From Fluviicola sp. (GTDB lineage: Bacteria > Bacteroidota > Bacteroidia > Flavobacteriales_D > Crocinitomicaceae), in the NCBI GenBank assembly GCA_029866325.1, contig JARWZO010000010.1:161971-225970 (forward strand): DNA of 64,000 bases, given 5' to 3'. The notes under the pieces were generated by a model that saw only the letters and a list, made by a program, of their open reading frames with translations, was not told the DNA's origin and made no database searches. A program made the position numbers and the translations under genes. This document shows positions 17,255-25,884 of the stretch, piece after piece; the first letter of the stretch is position 1, and the number at the start of each line of letters is the position of its first letter.

Positions 17255-18202
17255 ATGAAAAAAATTGTACTTACACTTAGTATTATCGGTCTTACACAGG
17301 CTTTTGTTGCCCAACAACAAGTTGGTAATAGTGGTTTTGAATCCTGGGAAACGGTTGCGTCTGGTGAAGAACCGGTGAACTGGAATAGCTTTTTGACGGC
17401 AGGTGGAACATTTAGTTTTGCTGCCGGAGATCAATTGAATAGCGCGACAGATGTTCGTCCCGGATCGAGTGGCACAAAATCGGCTCATCTATTTTCGAAC
17501 AGTACACTCGGTGTGATTGCAAACGGAAACCTTACTGTTGGAAAAATCAACATGGGAAGCGCTACACCTGCCAACTCAAACAATTATAACTCTTCTATTA
17601 CATCAGACGCCGACTTTTCAGAAGTATTAACCGACTCACCTGATTCATTGGTGTTCTGGGCAAAATTCACCCCAGCAAATGGTGCAGGAAACGATTCTGC
17701 CCGTGTACGCGCGGCTATTCATGATAATTACGCTTTCAGAGACCCAACTGATGCAACATCTGCTACGCATTTAGTGGCTTCAGCTACACGAAATTATGCC
17801 AATACAAATGGTAACTGGGTGCGTATTTCGGTACCGTTCGATTATTCAGGCCCGGCATCAACTCCGGCTTTTTTGTTGATTACATTTACAACTAACAAAA
17901 CACCGGGTGGTGGTAGCGATAACGACGAGGTTTGGATCGATGATATGGAATTGATTTACAATTCGAATGTTTCCGTTGCTGAAAACACAACTGATTTTGC
18001 ACAAGTAAGCATCCAAAACCACCAATTGGTGATTAAAACACAAGAAAATGTAACCGGTGAAGTTGCCATTTATCAGGCCAACGGTCAATTGGTGCACGAA
18101 GGAACAATCGGAGAATCATTCACATTTGATCAATCGGGCGTTTATTTTGTGAAAGTAGCTTCCAATTTGGGAGTAATCACCAAAAAGGTTGTTAACTATT
18201 AA
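17255..18202 (+). CDS. Secreted protein with T9SS type A sorting domain
   Basis: 315 residues. Signal peptide (KKIVLTLSIIGLTQAFVAQ), then a ~210-residue beta-sandwich-like domain beginning GNSGFESWETV and ending EVWIDDMELIYNS, the pattern of carbohydrate-binding or PCMD-type modules. The last ~75 residues (NHQLVIKTQENVTGEVAIY to ITKKVVNY) are a type A T9SS sorting domain. It lies 60 bp before a TonB-dependent receptor on the same strand with no terminator seen between them, so the two may be co-transcribed. Confidence 0.82.
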   Translation: MKKIVLTLSIIGLTQAFVAQQQVGNSGFESWETVASGEEPVNWNSFLTAGGTFSFAAGDQLNSATDVRPGSSGTKSAHLFSNSTLGVIANGNLTVGKINMGSATPANSNNYNSSITSDADFSEVLTDSPDSLVFWAKFTPANGAGNDSARVRAAIHDNYAFRDPTDATSATHLVASATRNYANTNGNWVRISVPFDYSGPASTPAFLLITFTTNKTPGGGSDNDEVWIDDMELIYNSNVSVAENTTDFAQVSIQNHQLVIKTQENVTGEVAIYQANGQLVHEGTIGESFTFDQSGVYFVKVASNLGVITKKVVNY

Positions 18203-18262
18203 TCGACACTGCACGAACACGCAGGCATTTTCGGTTTAAAAAAATTGGTCGGTTTCAAGCCT

Positions 18263-20662
18263 ATGAAACATCTTGTTTTACTGCTACTCTTAATGGTGGT
18301 GACTTCCGGTTTTGCCCAAATGGGAAAAGTGGTGGGAAAAGTACGCGACACCGGTGGTGAAGAACTCATCGGAGCCATTGTCGTATACAAAAAAGACGTG
18401 TCTATCGGTGCCGTAGCCGATGAATCGGGCAATTACATCATTGAACTCCCTGCGGGGAAATGTCAGTTGATTTGCCGATTTACCGACATGAAAACCGATA
18501 CGTTTGAAGTCACTGTTTTTGAAAATCAAACCGTTCAGCACGACATTACACTTGAAAGCATCAATGTTACGGATCTGGAGGAGTTTGAAATCAAAGTAGG
18601 AAAATTCGACACGCCGTATGAAGATCAAACGGTTTCGATGGAAATTCTGAAGCCGAAAATCATTGAAAACAAAAACACCCGAAGTATAGAAACCGCTTTG
18701 GATCAAACTCCCGGACTCAATATCCTTGATGGCGAGCCACAAATCAGAGGAGGAAGCGGATTCACCTTTGGCGTAGGCTCAAAAGTAGCGGTAATCGTAG
18801 ATGATATACCCATGCTTTCGGGTGATGCCGGAAGACCGGAGTGGGGATTTATTCCGGTAGAAAATATTCACCAAATCGAAGTAATCAAAGGTGCCGCGTC
18901 AGTATTATCGGGAAGTTCCGCTCTTTCAGGATCTATTCACATTCGTACTGCCTACCCCACTTCCAAGCCGCTTACGAAAGTGAATATCTATAGCGGTTTG
19001 TACAGCACTCCCGATGGTCAAAGCTCTAATTGGTATTCGAATGTTCCGCTTATTTCCGGTGTAAATCTCTTGCATTCGCGCAAGATCAAGAATTGGGACG
19101 TGGTATTGGGAGGAAACGTCAATTACGACCACGGTTACACCGGCCCACCGATTACAGGTCCGTTGGTGATCGAAGATTCGGTGACTAAATTCTCGAACAA
19201 AAACATGTCGAGCAAGCGTGCGCGAGTCAATTTCAACTTGCAACACCGGTCAAAAAAATACAAAGGCTTGGCTTATGGTGTCAACGGGAATTTCATGTAC
19301 GCGCAAACCAACATGATTTTTGCTTGGCTCGACGACACTTCCGGTTTGTACCGAGCTTATCCGGGTGCAATGTTTTTGCAAAACCAACTTATTTTTAACG
19401 TTGATCCGTTCCTTACGTTTTACACCACAACTTCTGGTAAACACAGTTTTCGCTCACGCTTGCTACGAACCGTCAACGATATGTCTGCGAATCAATCGAA
19501 TCAATCAACAGTGATTTACGGTAATTACGAGTTCCAGAAAAAATACAGTGTTTTAAACGGCTTTGAGTTCATTGGCGGGTTGACCGGAACAAACACCCAC
19601 TCCTACTCCAACATCTACGCCGGTTCGGGCAATGCGATCAATCAATTACTCAACATTTCTGCGTATGCGCAAGGTGAGAAAAAAATCAAGAAAACGGTCA
19701 ACTTTTCAGTCGGAGGACGCTTGGAATACTTTCAGCTCAACGACAGTATAACAGCATTGAAACCCATTTTCAGAGCCGGATCGAGTATTAAAATTTACCA
19801 GGAAACATACCTGCGTTTATCCTACGGACAAGGTTATCGTTTCCCTACCATTGCCGAGCGATTCATCAAAACAGGAATCGGAAACTTTGGCGTTTTTCCC
19901 AATCCGCAACTAAAGCCTGAAAGCAGCTGGAATGCCGAAGTCGGGGTGAAACAAGGGTTGAAATTCGGGAAACTGATGGGTTATTTGGATGTAGCCGCTT
20001 TTTGGCAGGAATATGAAAACACAATCGAATACATGTTCGGTATTTGGGATGCGGCCAGCACGACTTCCTTTGCGGGATTCAAATTCCTCAACACCGGTAA
20101 ATCGCGCGTTTTGGGAATCGATGTTTCGTTTTCAGGAATAGCAAAAGCGGGTAAAAATCACGAAATAACGTTCATGACCGGTTACAATTACATTGTTCCA
20201 AAAACCCTGAATCCGGATTACGTGTATGCCATTGACGATTTTAACCGCGTGTTTAGCTACAATTCCACTTCACTCGATTCGGCCAGCAGGGTGTTGAAAT
20301 ACCGTTTCCTGCATAACGTAAAAGCTGATGTAGAATGGGCGTATAAAAAGAAGATTGCGGTTGGTGTAAGCGTTAAATACTTCAGCAAGATTGTGAACAT
20401 GGACCGCATCATCAAAGAATTTGAAGAATTTACTGCCGGCGCTCCTTATGTACAGAACATCCGTTACATGGATTATTTTGACAACCATCGTTTTGGAAAC
20501 ATCATTTTCGACGCACGTGTTTCATATAGCTTTAACGCCAAACACAAACTGGCGCTCATTGGGAGTAATATTCTGAACCGCAGTTATTCGTTGCGACCAC
20601 TGAAAATAGAACCTCCGCGTACCGTTATGTTGCAGTATACGTATAAATTGGGCGGAGAATAA
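18263..20662 (+). CDS. TonB-dependent outer membrane receptor
   Basis: 799 residues from ATG 18263 (MKHLVLLLLLMVV; the TTG at 18245 is unlikely). After the signal peptide comes a CarboxypepD_reg-like domain (GKVRDTGGEELIGAIVVYKK, ~residues 20-100), then the plug (ETALDQTPGLNILDGEPQIR, GGSGFTFGVGSKVAVIVDD, IEVIKGAASVLSGSSALSG), then a ~550-residue barrel with RLSYGQGYRFPTIAERF and a terminal strand YTYKLGGE. It takes up a large ligand with TonB energy. The closest look-alikes are vitamin B12/siderophore-type receptors of the CirA/BtuB group, but there is no riboswitch in the 60-bp leader and the ligand is not clear. Confidence 0.92.
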   Translation: MKHLVLLLLLMVVTSGFAQMGKVVGKVRDTGGEELIGAIVVYKKDVSIGAVADESGNYIIELPAGKCQLICRFTDMKTDTFEVTVFENQTVQHDITLESINVTDLEEFEIKVGKFDTPYEDQTVSMEILKPKIIENKNTRSIETALDQTPGLNILDGEPQIRGGSGFTFGVGSKVAVIVDDIPMLSGDAGRPEWGFIPVENIHQIEVIKGAASVLSGSSALSGSIHIRTAYPTSKPLTKVNIYSGLYSTPDGQSSNWYSNVPLISGVNLLHSRKIKNWDVVLGGNVNYDHGYTGPPITGPLVIEDSVTKFSNKNMSSKRARVNFNLQHRSKKYKGLAYGVNGNFMYAQTNMIFAWLDDTSGLYRAYPGAMFLQNQLIFNVDPFLTFYTTTSGKHSFRSRLLRTVNDMSANQSNQSTVIYGNYEFQKKYSVLNGFEFIGGLTGTNTHSYSNIYAGSGNAINQLLNISAYAQGEKKIKKTVNFSVGGRLEYFQLNDSITALKPIFRAGSSIKIYQETYLRLSYGQGYRFPTIAERFIKTGIGNFGVFPNPQLKPESSWNAEVGVKQGLKFGKLMGYLDVAAFWQEYENTIEYMFGIWDAASTTSFAGFKFLNTGKSRVLGIDVSFSGIAKAGKNHEITFMTGYNYIVPKTLNPDYVYAIDDFNRVFSYNSTSLDSASRVLKYRFLHNVKADVEWAYKKKIAVGVSVKYFSKIVNMDRIIKEFEEFTAGAPYVQNIRYMDYFDNHRFGNIIFDARVSYSFNAKHKLALIGSNILNRSYSLRPLKIEPPRTVMLQYTYKLGGE

Positions 20663-20687
20663 TTAACATGAGTTTGGATCAAAAATT

Positions 20688-20750
20688 CGTTCGTAATATT
20701 GCGAATTTACGTGTGTTTATTTGATATGCCAATTTGCAATATTACGAACG
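20688..20750. repeat. 20-bp inverted repeat between convergent genes
   Basis: Arms CGTTCGTAATATTGCGAATT (20688-20707) and AATTTGCAATATTACGAACG (20731-20750) match at 19 of 20 positions with a 23-bp spacer. It shares the GTAATATTGC core with the palindromes in 16806-17094. It may end transcription of the two convergent genes, or may be a mobile repeat. Confidence 0.8.
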
Positions 20751-20759
20751 TATTTTCCA

Positions 20760-21281
20760 CTAGTTTATAGTGAGTTCTGTACCGCCTTGCCGCAACCAAT
20801 GCTTCATTTTCGGATACGCATTCGGTGAACCTTTTGGCTCGGTGAGACCCATCCATTCCAACAATGGTAAACCGATATACGATCCGGATTCAAACGTTTC
20901 GATCAACCATTCTGAATCGCCTTTGTAGCCTTCAGGATGAAAGAGAACTTCAAGAGGCAATTCTATGTGTTTGGCCGCAGCATACGACCATAAAAGCGTC
21001 ACGATTTCCTCGCCATCGGTTGGCCAAGGTTGGTTCTCAATCGTCAAACCTGTTCCTGCAATTAGACGTTGCTCAGGCGTAGTGACTGCCAAATGACCCG
21101 CTTCGTGTAACAGATCTCCCGGATATTTCAGTTTATCGTAATCGACATAAACGCAGCCCGGACCCAATTCCAGACCTGGAAGAAAGGTGTCATCTGATAA
21201 GGGTTTTTCATTTACAGCGATGCCGATTTCCGACAAAAAACCGATAATTTTCGGCAAATAGTGGTGATTGTTTGTTAGCAT
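20760..21281 (-). CDS. Hypothetical HExxH protein (metallopeptidase-like)
   Basis: 173 residues, no signal peptide. GDLLHEAGHLAVTTPEQR carries an HEAGH zinc-binding motif in a helix, as in small metallopeptidases. The surroundings (LELGPGCVYVDYDKLKYPG before, LLWSYAAAKHIELPLEVLFH after) do not match a family I can name. A cytoplasmic zinc protein or peptidase is possible; activity is unproven. It ends 3 bp downstream of the symporter stop, in the same direction, so it may be the second gene of a two-gene operon. Confidence 0.65.
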   Translation of the reverse strand: MLTNNHHYLPKIIGFLSEIGIAVNEKPLSDDTFLPGLELGPGCVYVDYDKLKYPGDLLHEAGHLAVTTPEQRLIAGTGLTIENQPWPTDGEEIVTLLWSYAAAKHIELPLEVLFHPEGYKGDSEWLIETFESGSYIGLPLLEWMGLTEPKGSPNAYPKMKHWLRQGGTELTIN

Positions 21282-21284
21282 AAA

Positions 21285-22520
21285 TTACAGCTTGGGTTCT
21301 ACAAATTCTTTTTCGCTTTTTGAAATCACAATGGTGGCTACGGTATTTCCGATCAGGTTGGTAATGGAACGGGCTTCTCCCATAAACTTATCTACTCCCC
21401 ACAAAAAAGTCAAGCCTTCAATTGGGATTTCCGGAAATGCTGTCAGAGTTGATGCTAACACAATGAACCCACTTCCTGCCACACCAGCCGCGCCTTTTGA
21501 GGTCACCATTAAAACACCTATAATGCCCAAAATCGCGGCAAAAGATAAGTCAACATGATATAATTGAGTCATAAAAATCACCGCCATGGAAAGGTAAATC
21601 GATGTTCCATCCAAATTAAAAGAATAACCTGTTGGAATAACTAACCCAACAACAGATTTACTGCAGCCCATACCTTCCAACTTGGTCATAATCGTAGGAA
21701 GTGCTGTTTCAGAAGAAGAAGTTCCTAATACTAGCAATATTTCTTCCTTAATGTAACGAAGAAGTTTAAAAATACTGATCTTGTAAAACCGTAAAATACC
21801 TCCGAGAATCAGGAAGATGAACAAGAACATGGTTATGTAAACCGTTCCCATGAGTTTTCCCAATGGTACCAACGTTTCTAACCCATATTTTCCAATTACG
21901 GACGCCATTCCGGCAAATGCGCCTACAGGAGCCAAATACATCACATATTTAAGACCGGTAAAAACAATTTTAGAACCTTGACTCAGTAAAACAATCGCTT
22001 GTTGACGTTTTTTGGAATAATTCAGCAGGATGCCTGTGATTATTGAACCAACCAATACCTGCAAGGTCAAATTTGTTAGGAAAAAATTCAACCAGCTAAA
22101 AGCCTCCCCTTTTGGCAACTCATTTGGATCACCTATTGTAAGAGAATTACGGTCAATATTTCCGGGTTGAATCCAATACGCCATCGCGATCCCGATGATC
22201 AGCGCAAAAGTGGAAACCACTTCAAAATACAGCAAGGACTTGATTCCGATACGTCCTACCTTTCTCATGTCTCCCATTCCGCTAATGCCTAATACAATGG
22301 TGAAGAAAATGATTGGTGGAATAAAGAGCTTAATAACATCAATAAATCGCTTACTTGTCCATTCCATTTTTACACCAATTTCCGGAGCAAAATGCCCCAC
22401 CAAAATACCGGCAATAATGGCAATGAGTACCCAAAATGTAAGATTACTGAGAATGCGTTGCCAAAGTGGCTTTTTGGGCGAATCCGGTGCTTTAGTGTTG
22501 AAGTCGTGCAGTGCAGCCAT
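21285..22520 (-). CDS. Dicarboxylate/amino acid:cation symporter (DAACS family)
   Basis: 411 residues from the ATG at 22520 (MAALHDFNTK); ATG 22550 would add ten less likely residues. Multispanning inner-membrane protein with the glutamate-transporter fold: the serine-rich hairpin GTSSSETALPTIMTKLEG and the TM7-8 motif SFNLDGTSIYLSMAVIF are both intact, as is the final GNTVATIVISK segment (asparagine of the cation/substrate site). It takes up C4-dicarboxylates, glutamate or aspartate with H+ or Na+. The HEAGH protein follows immediately. Confidence 0.93.
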   Translation of the reverse strand: MAALHDFNTKAPDSPKKPLWQRILSNLTFWVLIAIIAGILVGHFAPEIGVKMEWTSKRFIDVIKLFIPPIIFFTIVLGISGMGDMRKVGRIGIKSLLYFEVVSTFALIIGIAMAYWIQPGNIDRNSLTIGDPNELPKGEAFSWLNFFLTNLTLQVLVGSIITGILLNYSKKRQQAIVLLSQGSKIVFTGLKYVMYLAPVGAFAGMASVIGKYGLETLVPLGKLMGTVYITMFLFIFLILGGILRFYKISIFKLLRYIKEEILLVLGTSSSETALPTIMTKLEGMGCSKSVVGLVIPTGYSFNLDGTSIYLSMAVIFMTQLYHVDLSFAAILGIIGVLMVTSKGAAGVAGSGFIVLASTLTAFPEIPIEGLTFLWGVDKFMGEARSITNLIGNTVATIVISKSEKEFVEPKL

Positions 22521-22859
22521 AGAGAAGATTTGTTGGTGCAATGTACACATTTTTGAATTTCTGCTACCGATTGACAGTTAAATAGCGCAACTCTTTCAGA
22601 ATTTGACATACTGTGTGTTTTCCGCCACGAATGCGCTAATAACACGCTATTTACCAATTACTTCGAATGACCCGCCAAAGCGGATCTTCACAGATTTGTG
22701 ATGGAAACTTTGTTTCCGTCCATTCGCATTAAATTGAAGCGTACACATCAATTCGTGTATTCGTGAGAGACTAAGATGTGATCTTTAAATAGGAAATTAC
22801 TCCTAAGTCTGATGGAAGTAACTCAAACGGCTCACCGGAATTTCTCTTAACTTTAGCTC
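22521..22859. other. Spacer with no recognised gene
   Basis: About 340 bp between the divergent symporter and xseA. It holds a small hairpin GGAAACTTTGTTTCC near 22703-22717 and a TAACTTTA promoter-like box at 22848-22855, unusually close (5 nt) to the xseA ATG. Otherwise nothing is recognised. Confidence 0.6.
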
Positions 22860-24323
22860 ATGCAAACTCCTGCCGAGCGTTTTACCCTGAAGCAAGTCGC
22901 AGATTCGATCCGGAAAACCATCGAATCACGCTACAACCGCACCTATTGGGTAACGGCAGAAATGCACAAACTCAATCAGACCAAAAAAGGACATTGTTAC
23001 CCCGAATTGGTACAAAAAGAAAACGATCTGATAGTGGTTGAAATGCGGGGAACAATCTGGAAAACACAATTTGAAAACATCCAACGGCGTTTTACGGAAG
23101 TGGTACAAGAACCGCTTCGCGACGGACTCGAATTGTTGTTTTTGGTGCGGGTAGTTTATCATCCTATTTACAACTTAGGGCTCGAAATCATTGACATCGA
23201 CCCGAATTACACCTTGGGAGCTTTGCAGCGTGAACGTCAGGAAACACTGGAGCGCTTGCTCAAAGAAGGAATTCTGAATGCCAATCAAGAATTGGAAATG
23301 GCCTTGTTGCCAAAACGACTGGCTGTTATTTCACAAGCTGATAGCAAGGGTTATTCCGACTTTTCAATCTTGCTCAACGGACACCCGAAACGCTACCATT
23401 TCAACACGTTTTTGTTTGAAGCTACCTTGCAGGGCGATGCGGCAATTACCTCCATTACCAAACAATTGGAACGCATTCGACAACTCAAACATCACTTTGA
23501 TGCAGTAGTGATTATTCGCGGTGGTGGTGGTGAAATCGGGATGCATTGTTACAACAATTACGAACTCGCCAAGGCGATCGCAACATTTCCGTTACCCATT
23601 TTAACCGGAATCGGTCACTCAACCAATATGACGGTTTGTGAAATGGTTGCCTTTAATAACGGAATCACACCTTCGGATTTGGCCTATTATTTCCTGCACA
23701 TTTTTGAGGAACTAGACGAACCGCTTGATGAAGCGTTGCTGGTGCTTCCAACAACCATCCTGCGACTGATACGGCAGCTAAAAACCGATTTTGAACGCAC
23801 AACAAACGCGTTTCAAACCGAAACCAAGCGTGTGTTGCAAGCGCATCAAACCGTGAGCGGATCCTTGGTAAAAGATTTTCAACGTGTCACTTCTATTGCC
23901 GTTCAGCGCGAACGCAACGAATTGGTGAACCAGCAAAACCTGTTGCGCTCATACACTACGCAATCTGTTCAAACCGGCTTGCTGAAAGTGGGGAATCTAA
24001 GCACAACCGTTGGCATTCACAGCAAAAATCAATTGAGTCAGCAAACAACCACACTCAACCATTTGCAGCAACAGCTTGGCCCACGCATTTCACCCTTGTT
24101 GCAACGTGAAACCACTCGTTTGGAAAACATTGAACGCAACCTTCACCTCATCGATCCCATCCACGTACTCAAGCGCGGTTACTCTATTGTGACGAACGAG
24201 AAAGGGGTTATTTCAACGGAAAACATTCCTGAGGATGGAAGTGAAATTCGCATTATTCAAGCAGATTTAACGGTAAAAGCAAAAACATTATCCTCCAGCG
24301 TTCAAAAAGACACAAAGGCTTAA
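22860..24323 (+). CDS. xseA: Exodeoxyribonuclease VII large subunit
   Basis: 487 residues. Degrades single-stranded DNA together with several XseB subunits. N-terminal OB-fold (FTLKQVADSIRKTIESRY, YWVTAEMHKLNQTKKGHCYP), catalytic core (LPKRLAVISQADSKGYSDF, VVIIRGGGGEIGMHCYNNYE, LPILTGIGHSTNMTVCEMVA), a long coiled-coil region, and C-terminal HVLKRGYSIVTNEKG. The small-subunit gene lies on the same strand 0.95 kb downstream, separated by an opposite-strand T9SS cargo gene, so they are not a simple operon. Confidence 0.95.
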   Translation: MQTPAERFTLKQVADSIRKTIESRYNRTYWVTAEMHKLNQTKKGHCYPELVQKENDLIVVEMRGTIWKTQFENIQRRFTEVVQEPLRDGLELLFLVRVVYHPIYNLGLEIIDIDPNYTLGALQRERQETLERLLKEGILNANQELEMALLPKRLAVISQADSKGYSDFSILLNGHPKRYHFNTFLFEATLQGDAAITSITKQLERIRQLKHHFDAVVIIRGGGGEIGMHCYNNYELAKAIATFPLPILTGIGHSTNMTVCEMVAFNNGITPSDLAYYFLHIFEELDEPLDEALLVLPTTILRLIRQLKTDFERTTNAFQTETKRVLQAHQTVSGSLVKDFQRVTSIAVQRERNELVNQQNLLRSYTTQSVQTGLLKVGNLSTTVGIHSKNQLSQQTTTLNHLQQQLGPRISPLLQRETTRLENIERNLHLIDPIHVLKRGYSIVTNEKGVISTENIPEDGSEIRIIQADLTVKAKTLSSSVQKDTKA

Positions 24324-24327
24324 ACAT

Positions 24328-24362
24328 AAAAAAGGCTGCCTCCAAACCATGAGACAGCCTTT
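24328..24362. terminator. Terminator after xseA
   Basis: Stem AAAGGCTGCCT (24331-24341) with AGACAGCCTTT (24352-24362), one mismatch, flanked by A-tracts. It lies between the convergent xseA and T9SS cargo gene and can serve both. Confidence 0.75.
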
Positions 24363-24382
24363 CAAAAAGATAAAAACCGCGA

Positions 24383-25192
24383 TTATTTCACTACTGTAAA
24401 CGAGCGAGAAAACGGATTTGCATTTGCTTTTCTGAAGTCAATCATATAAACACCAGCATTCAAATCTGAAGTAGAAATACTTACTTTTTCTTTGGAAATA
24501 TTCTCCAATGATTTGCTATAGATTTCTTTTCCGTTGACATCATAAATAACCATTGTTAAATCCGCCGCTTCAGGAAAACTTGTCTCAACAATCACCTCTT
24601 GATTCATCATGTTTTGCGTAATCGCAATGTATTCATCAAGTATGAATTCTTGTGCATTTAATGCACCAACAAAAACAGAGATGTCATCAACCAATACATT
24701 GTTGGTTGCGCCTTGATTCTCCTGACCAATAAAATCGATTGTATGTGCACCTGCAGTGATGTTTCCTAGTGGAACATTTACCTGAACGTAAGCGGTTTTA
24801 TAGGCATTCGAATCAGCCGGAGTGGCAACAAATACAGAAGAACCATCAATATTAACAATTAACGAATCTCCAAGAACACCCGGAACAATCGGGGTTTTAA
24901 GATAAAATTGCAACGCCGCAACACCTGCAGTAGCCACGTTAAATGACTGAGACAATGTTCCTGTTTCGGAAAAACCGCCTGCTCCGCCAAACCATGCATA
25001 AAACGATCCGGTATTCGGCGAACACGGACCACCACACGTTCCGCAATTGGCATCACAAATAACCGTTGGGAAATTTGTAGAAGTAGATGTCCAACCCGCA
25101 CCTTCGATAGAAACATCATTTAACACTTGAGTTTGTGCCGTTAAAGCAAGACTTGAACAAGCGCTTAAAACTAAAAGTAGAACTTTTTTCAT
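24383..25192 (-). CDS. Secreted protein with T9SS type A sorting domain
   Basis: 269 residues. Signal peptide (KKVLLLVLSACSSLALTAQ), then a beta-sandwich domain with a Cys cluster near the start (CDANCGTCGGPC, residues ~47-58) and strand-rich segments ending NNVLVDDISVFVG, typical of carbohydrate-binding or adhesive modules. The C-terminal ~80 residues (MIYDVNGKEIYSKSL-like core, GVYMIDFRKA, SFTVVK end) are a type A T9SS sorting domain. It sits antisense between xseA and xseB and looks like an insertion into an ancestral xseAB pair. Confidence 0.82.
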   Translation of the reverse strand: MKKVLLLVLSACSSLALTAQTQVLNDVSIEGAGWTSTSTNFPTVICDANCGTCGGPCSPNTGSFYAWFGGAGGFSETGTLSQSFNVATAGVAALQFYLKTPIVPGVLGDSLIVNIDGSSVFVATPADSNAYKTAYVQVNVPLGNITAGAHTIDFIGQENQGATNNVLVDDISVFVGALNAQEFILDEYIAITQNMMNQEVIVETSFPEAADLTMVIYDVNGKEIYSKSLENISKEKVSISTSDLNAGVYMIDFRKANANPFSRSFTVVK

Positions 25193-25269
25193 AGCTTAAA
25201 ATTAAAATTTAGGCTTAAAGTTACATGGAATATTCCAAATAACTACCTTTCGAAAATCTTTTGAGAACT

Positions 25270-25461
25270 ATGACATACGAAGAAGCATACACCGAATTAC
25301 AAGCCATTATTTCCGACATCGAATCGGGTGAAATCTCCGTTGACAGCCTTTCCGAGAAGGTAAAACGTGCAGCGGAATTGATTGCTTTTTGCAAGGAAAA
25401 ACTTACTTCAACGGAAAACGACGTGCAAAAAATTCTGGATGACCTTTCTAAGAATTCTTAA
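25270..25461 (+). CDS. xseB: Exodeoxyribonuclease VII small subunit
   Basis: 63 residues from ATG 25270 (MTYEEAYTELQAI); the TTG at 25261 is less likely. The motif set EEAYTELQAIISDIESGEIS, VDSLSEKVKRAAELI and CKEKLTSTENDVQKIL is that of XseB, a small helical hairpin that binds the XseA coiled coil. Length is normal. It has its own spacer after the divergent T9SS gene. Confidence 0.92.
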   Translation: MTYEEAYTELQAIISDIESGEISVDSLSEKVKRAAELIAFCKEKLTSTENDVQKILDDLSKNS

Positions 25462-25619
25462 TTTTTAATGTTGAATTTTTAATTGAAGTGCTTGGTAAAT
25501 AGCCGTTATTGAGTTTATCAGATGAAAAAAACATCTCAACTCATTCAACATTCAAAATCAAACATCAAGCATCCTAAAAATACCTTTTTCACGGTAGTTA
25601 ACATTCACTTCATTTCAAT

Positions 25620-25627
25620 TACTTTTG
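25620..25627 (+). promoter_or_regulatory. Bacteroidota -7 box of the feo operon
   Basis: TACTTTTG (TAnnTTTG type) 29 bp before the feoA ATG. No clear Fur box was recognised by eye. Confidence 0.6.
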
Positions 25628-25656
25628 CACGTTACACACGTCATTACATTCCAGTC

Positions 25657-25884
25657 ATGAAAACGCTTGCACAGGCTAAATTGCACAAACGCACCATCAT
25701 TACAGGTATTGCGGATAGCGATCTCAAACCCAAATTATTGGAAATGGGACTCTATGCTGGTAAAGTGGTTTCTATTTTGTTCCGTGCGCCGTTTGGTGAT
25801 CCGATTGCCGTAGATGTAGACGGATACGTGCTTTCTATGCGGCTTAATGAAGCCAGTTTGGTGCAAATAGAAGAGGGTAATTAA
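25657..25884 (+). CDS. feoA: Ferrous iron transport protein A
   Basis: 75 residues from ATG 25657; upstream in-frame codons belong to the spacer and promoter. SH3-like FeoA fold: LAQAKLHKRTIITGI, LKPKLLEMGLYAGKVV, FGDPIAVDVDGYVLSMRLNEA. It regulates or stabilises the FeoB pore in the cytoplasm. The stop overlaps the feoB start (TAATG), indicating translational coupling. Confidence 0.95.
   Translation: MKTLAQAKLHKRTIITGIADSDLKPKLLEMGLYAGKVVSILFRAPFGDPIAVDVDGYVLSMRLNEASLVQIEEGN

Noticed and set aside
18203..18262. Possible cobalamin riboswitch before the TonB receptor
   Set aside because: Only 60 bp between genes, too short for the element and no conserved box seen.
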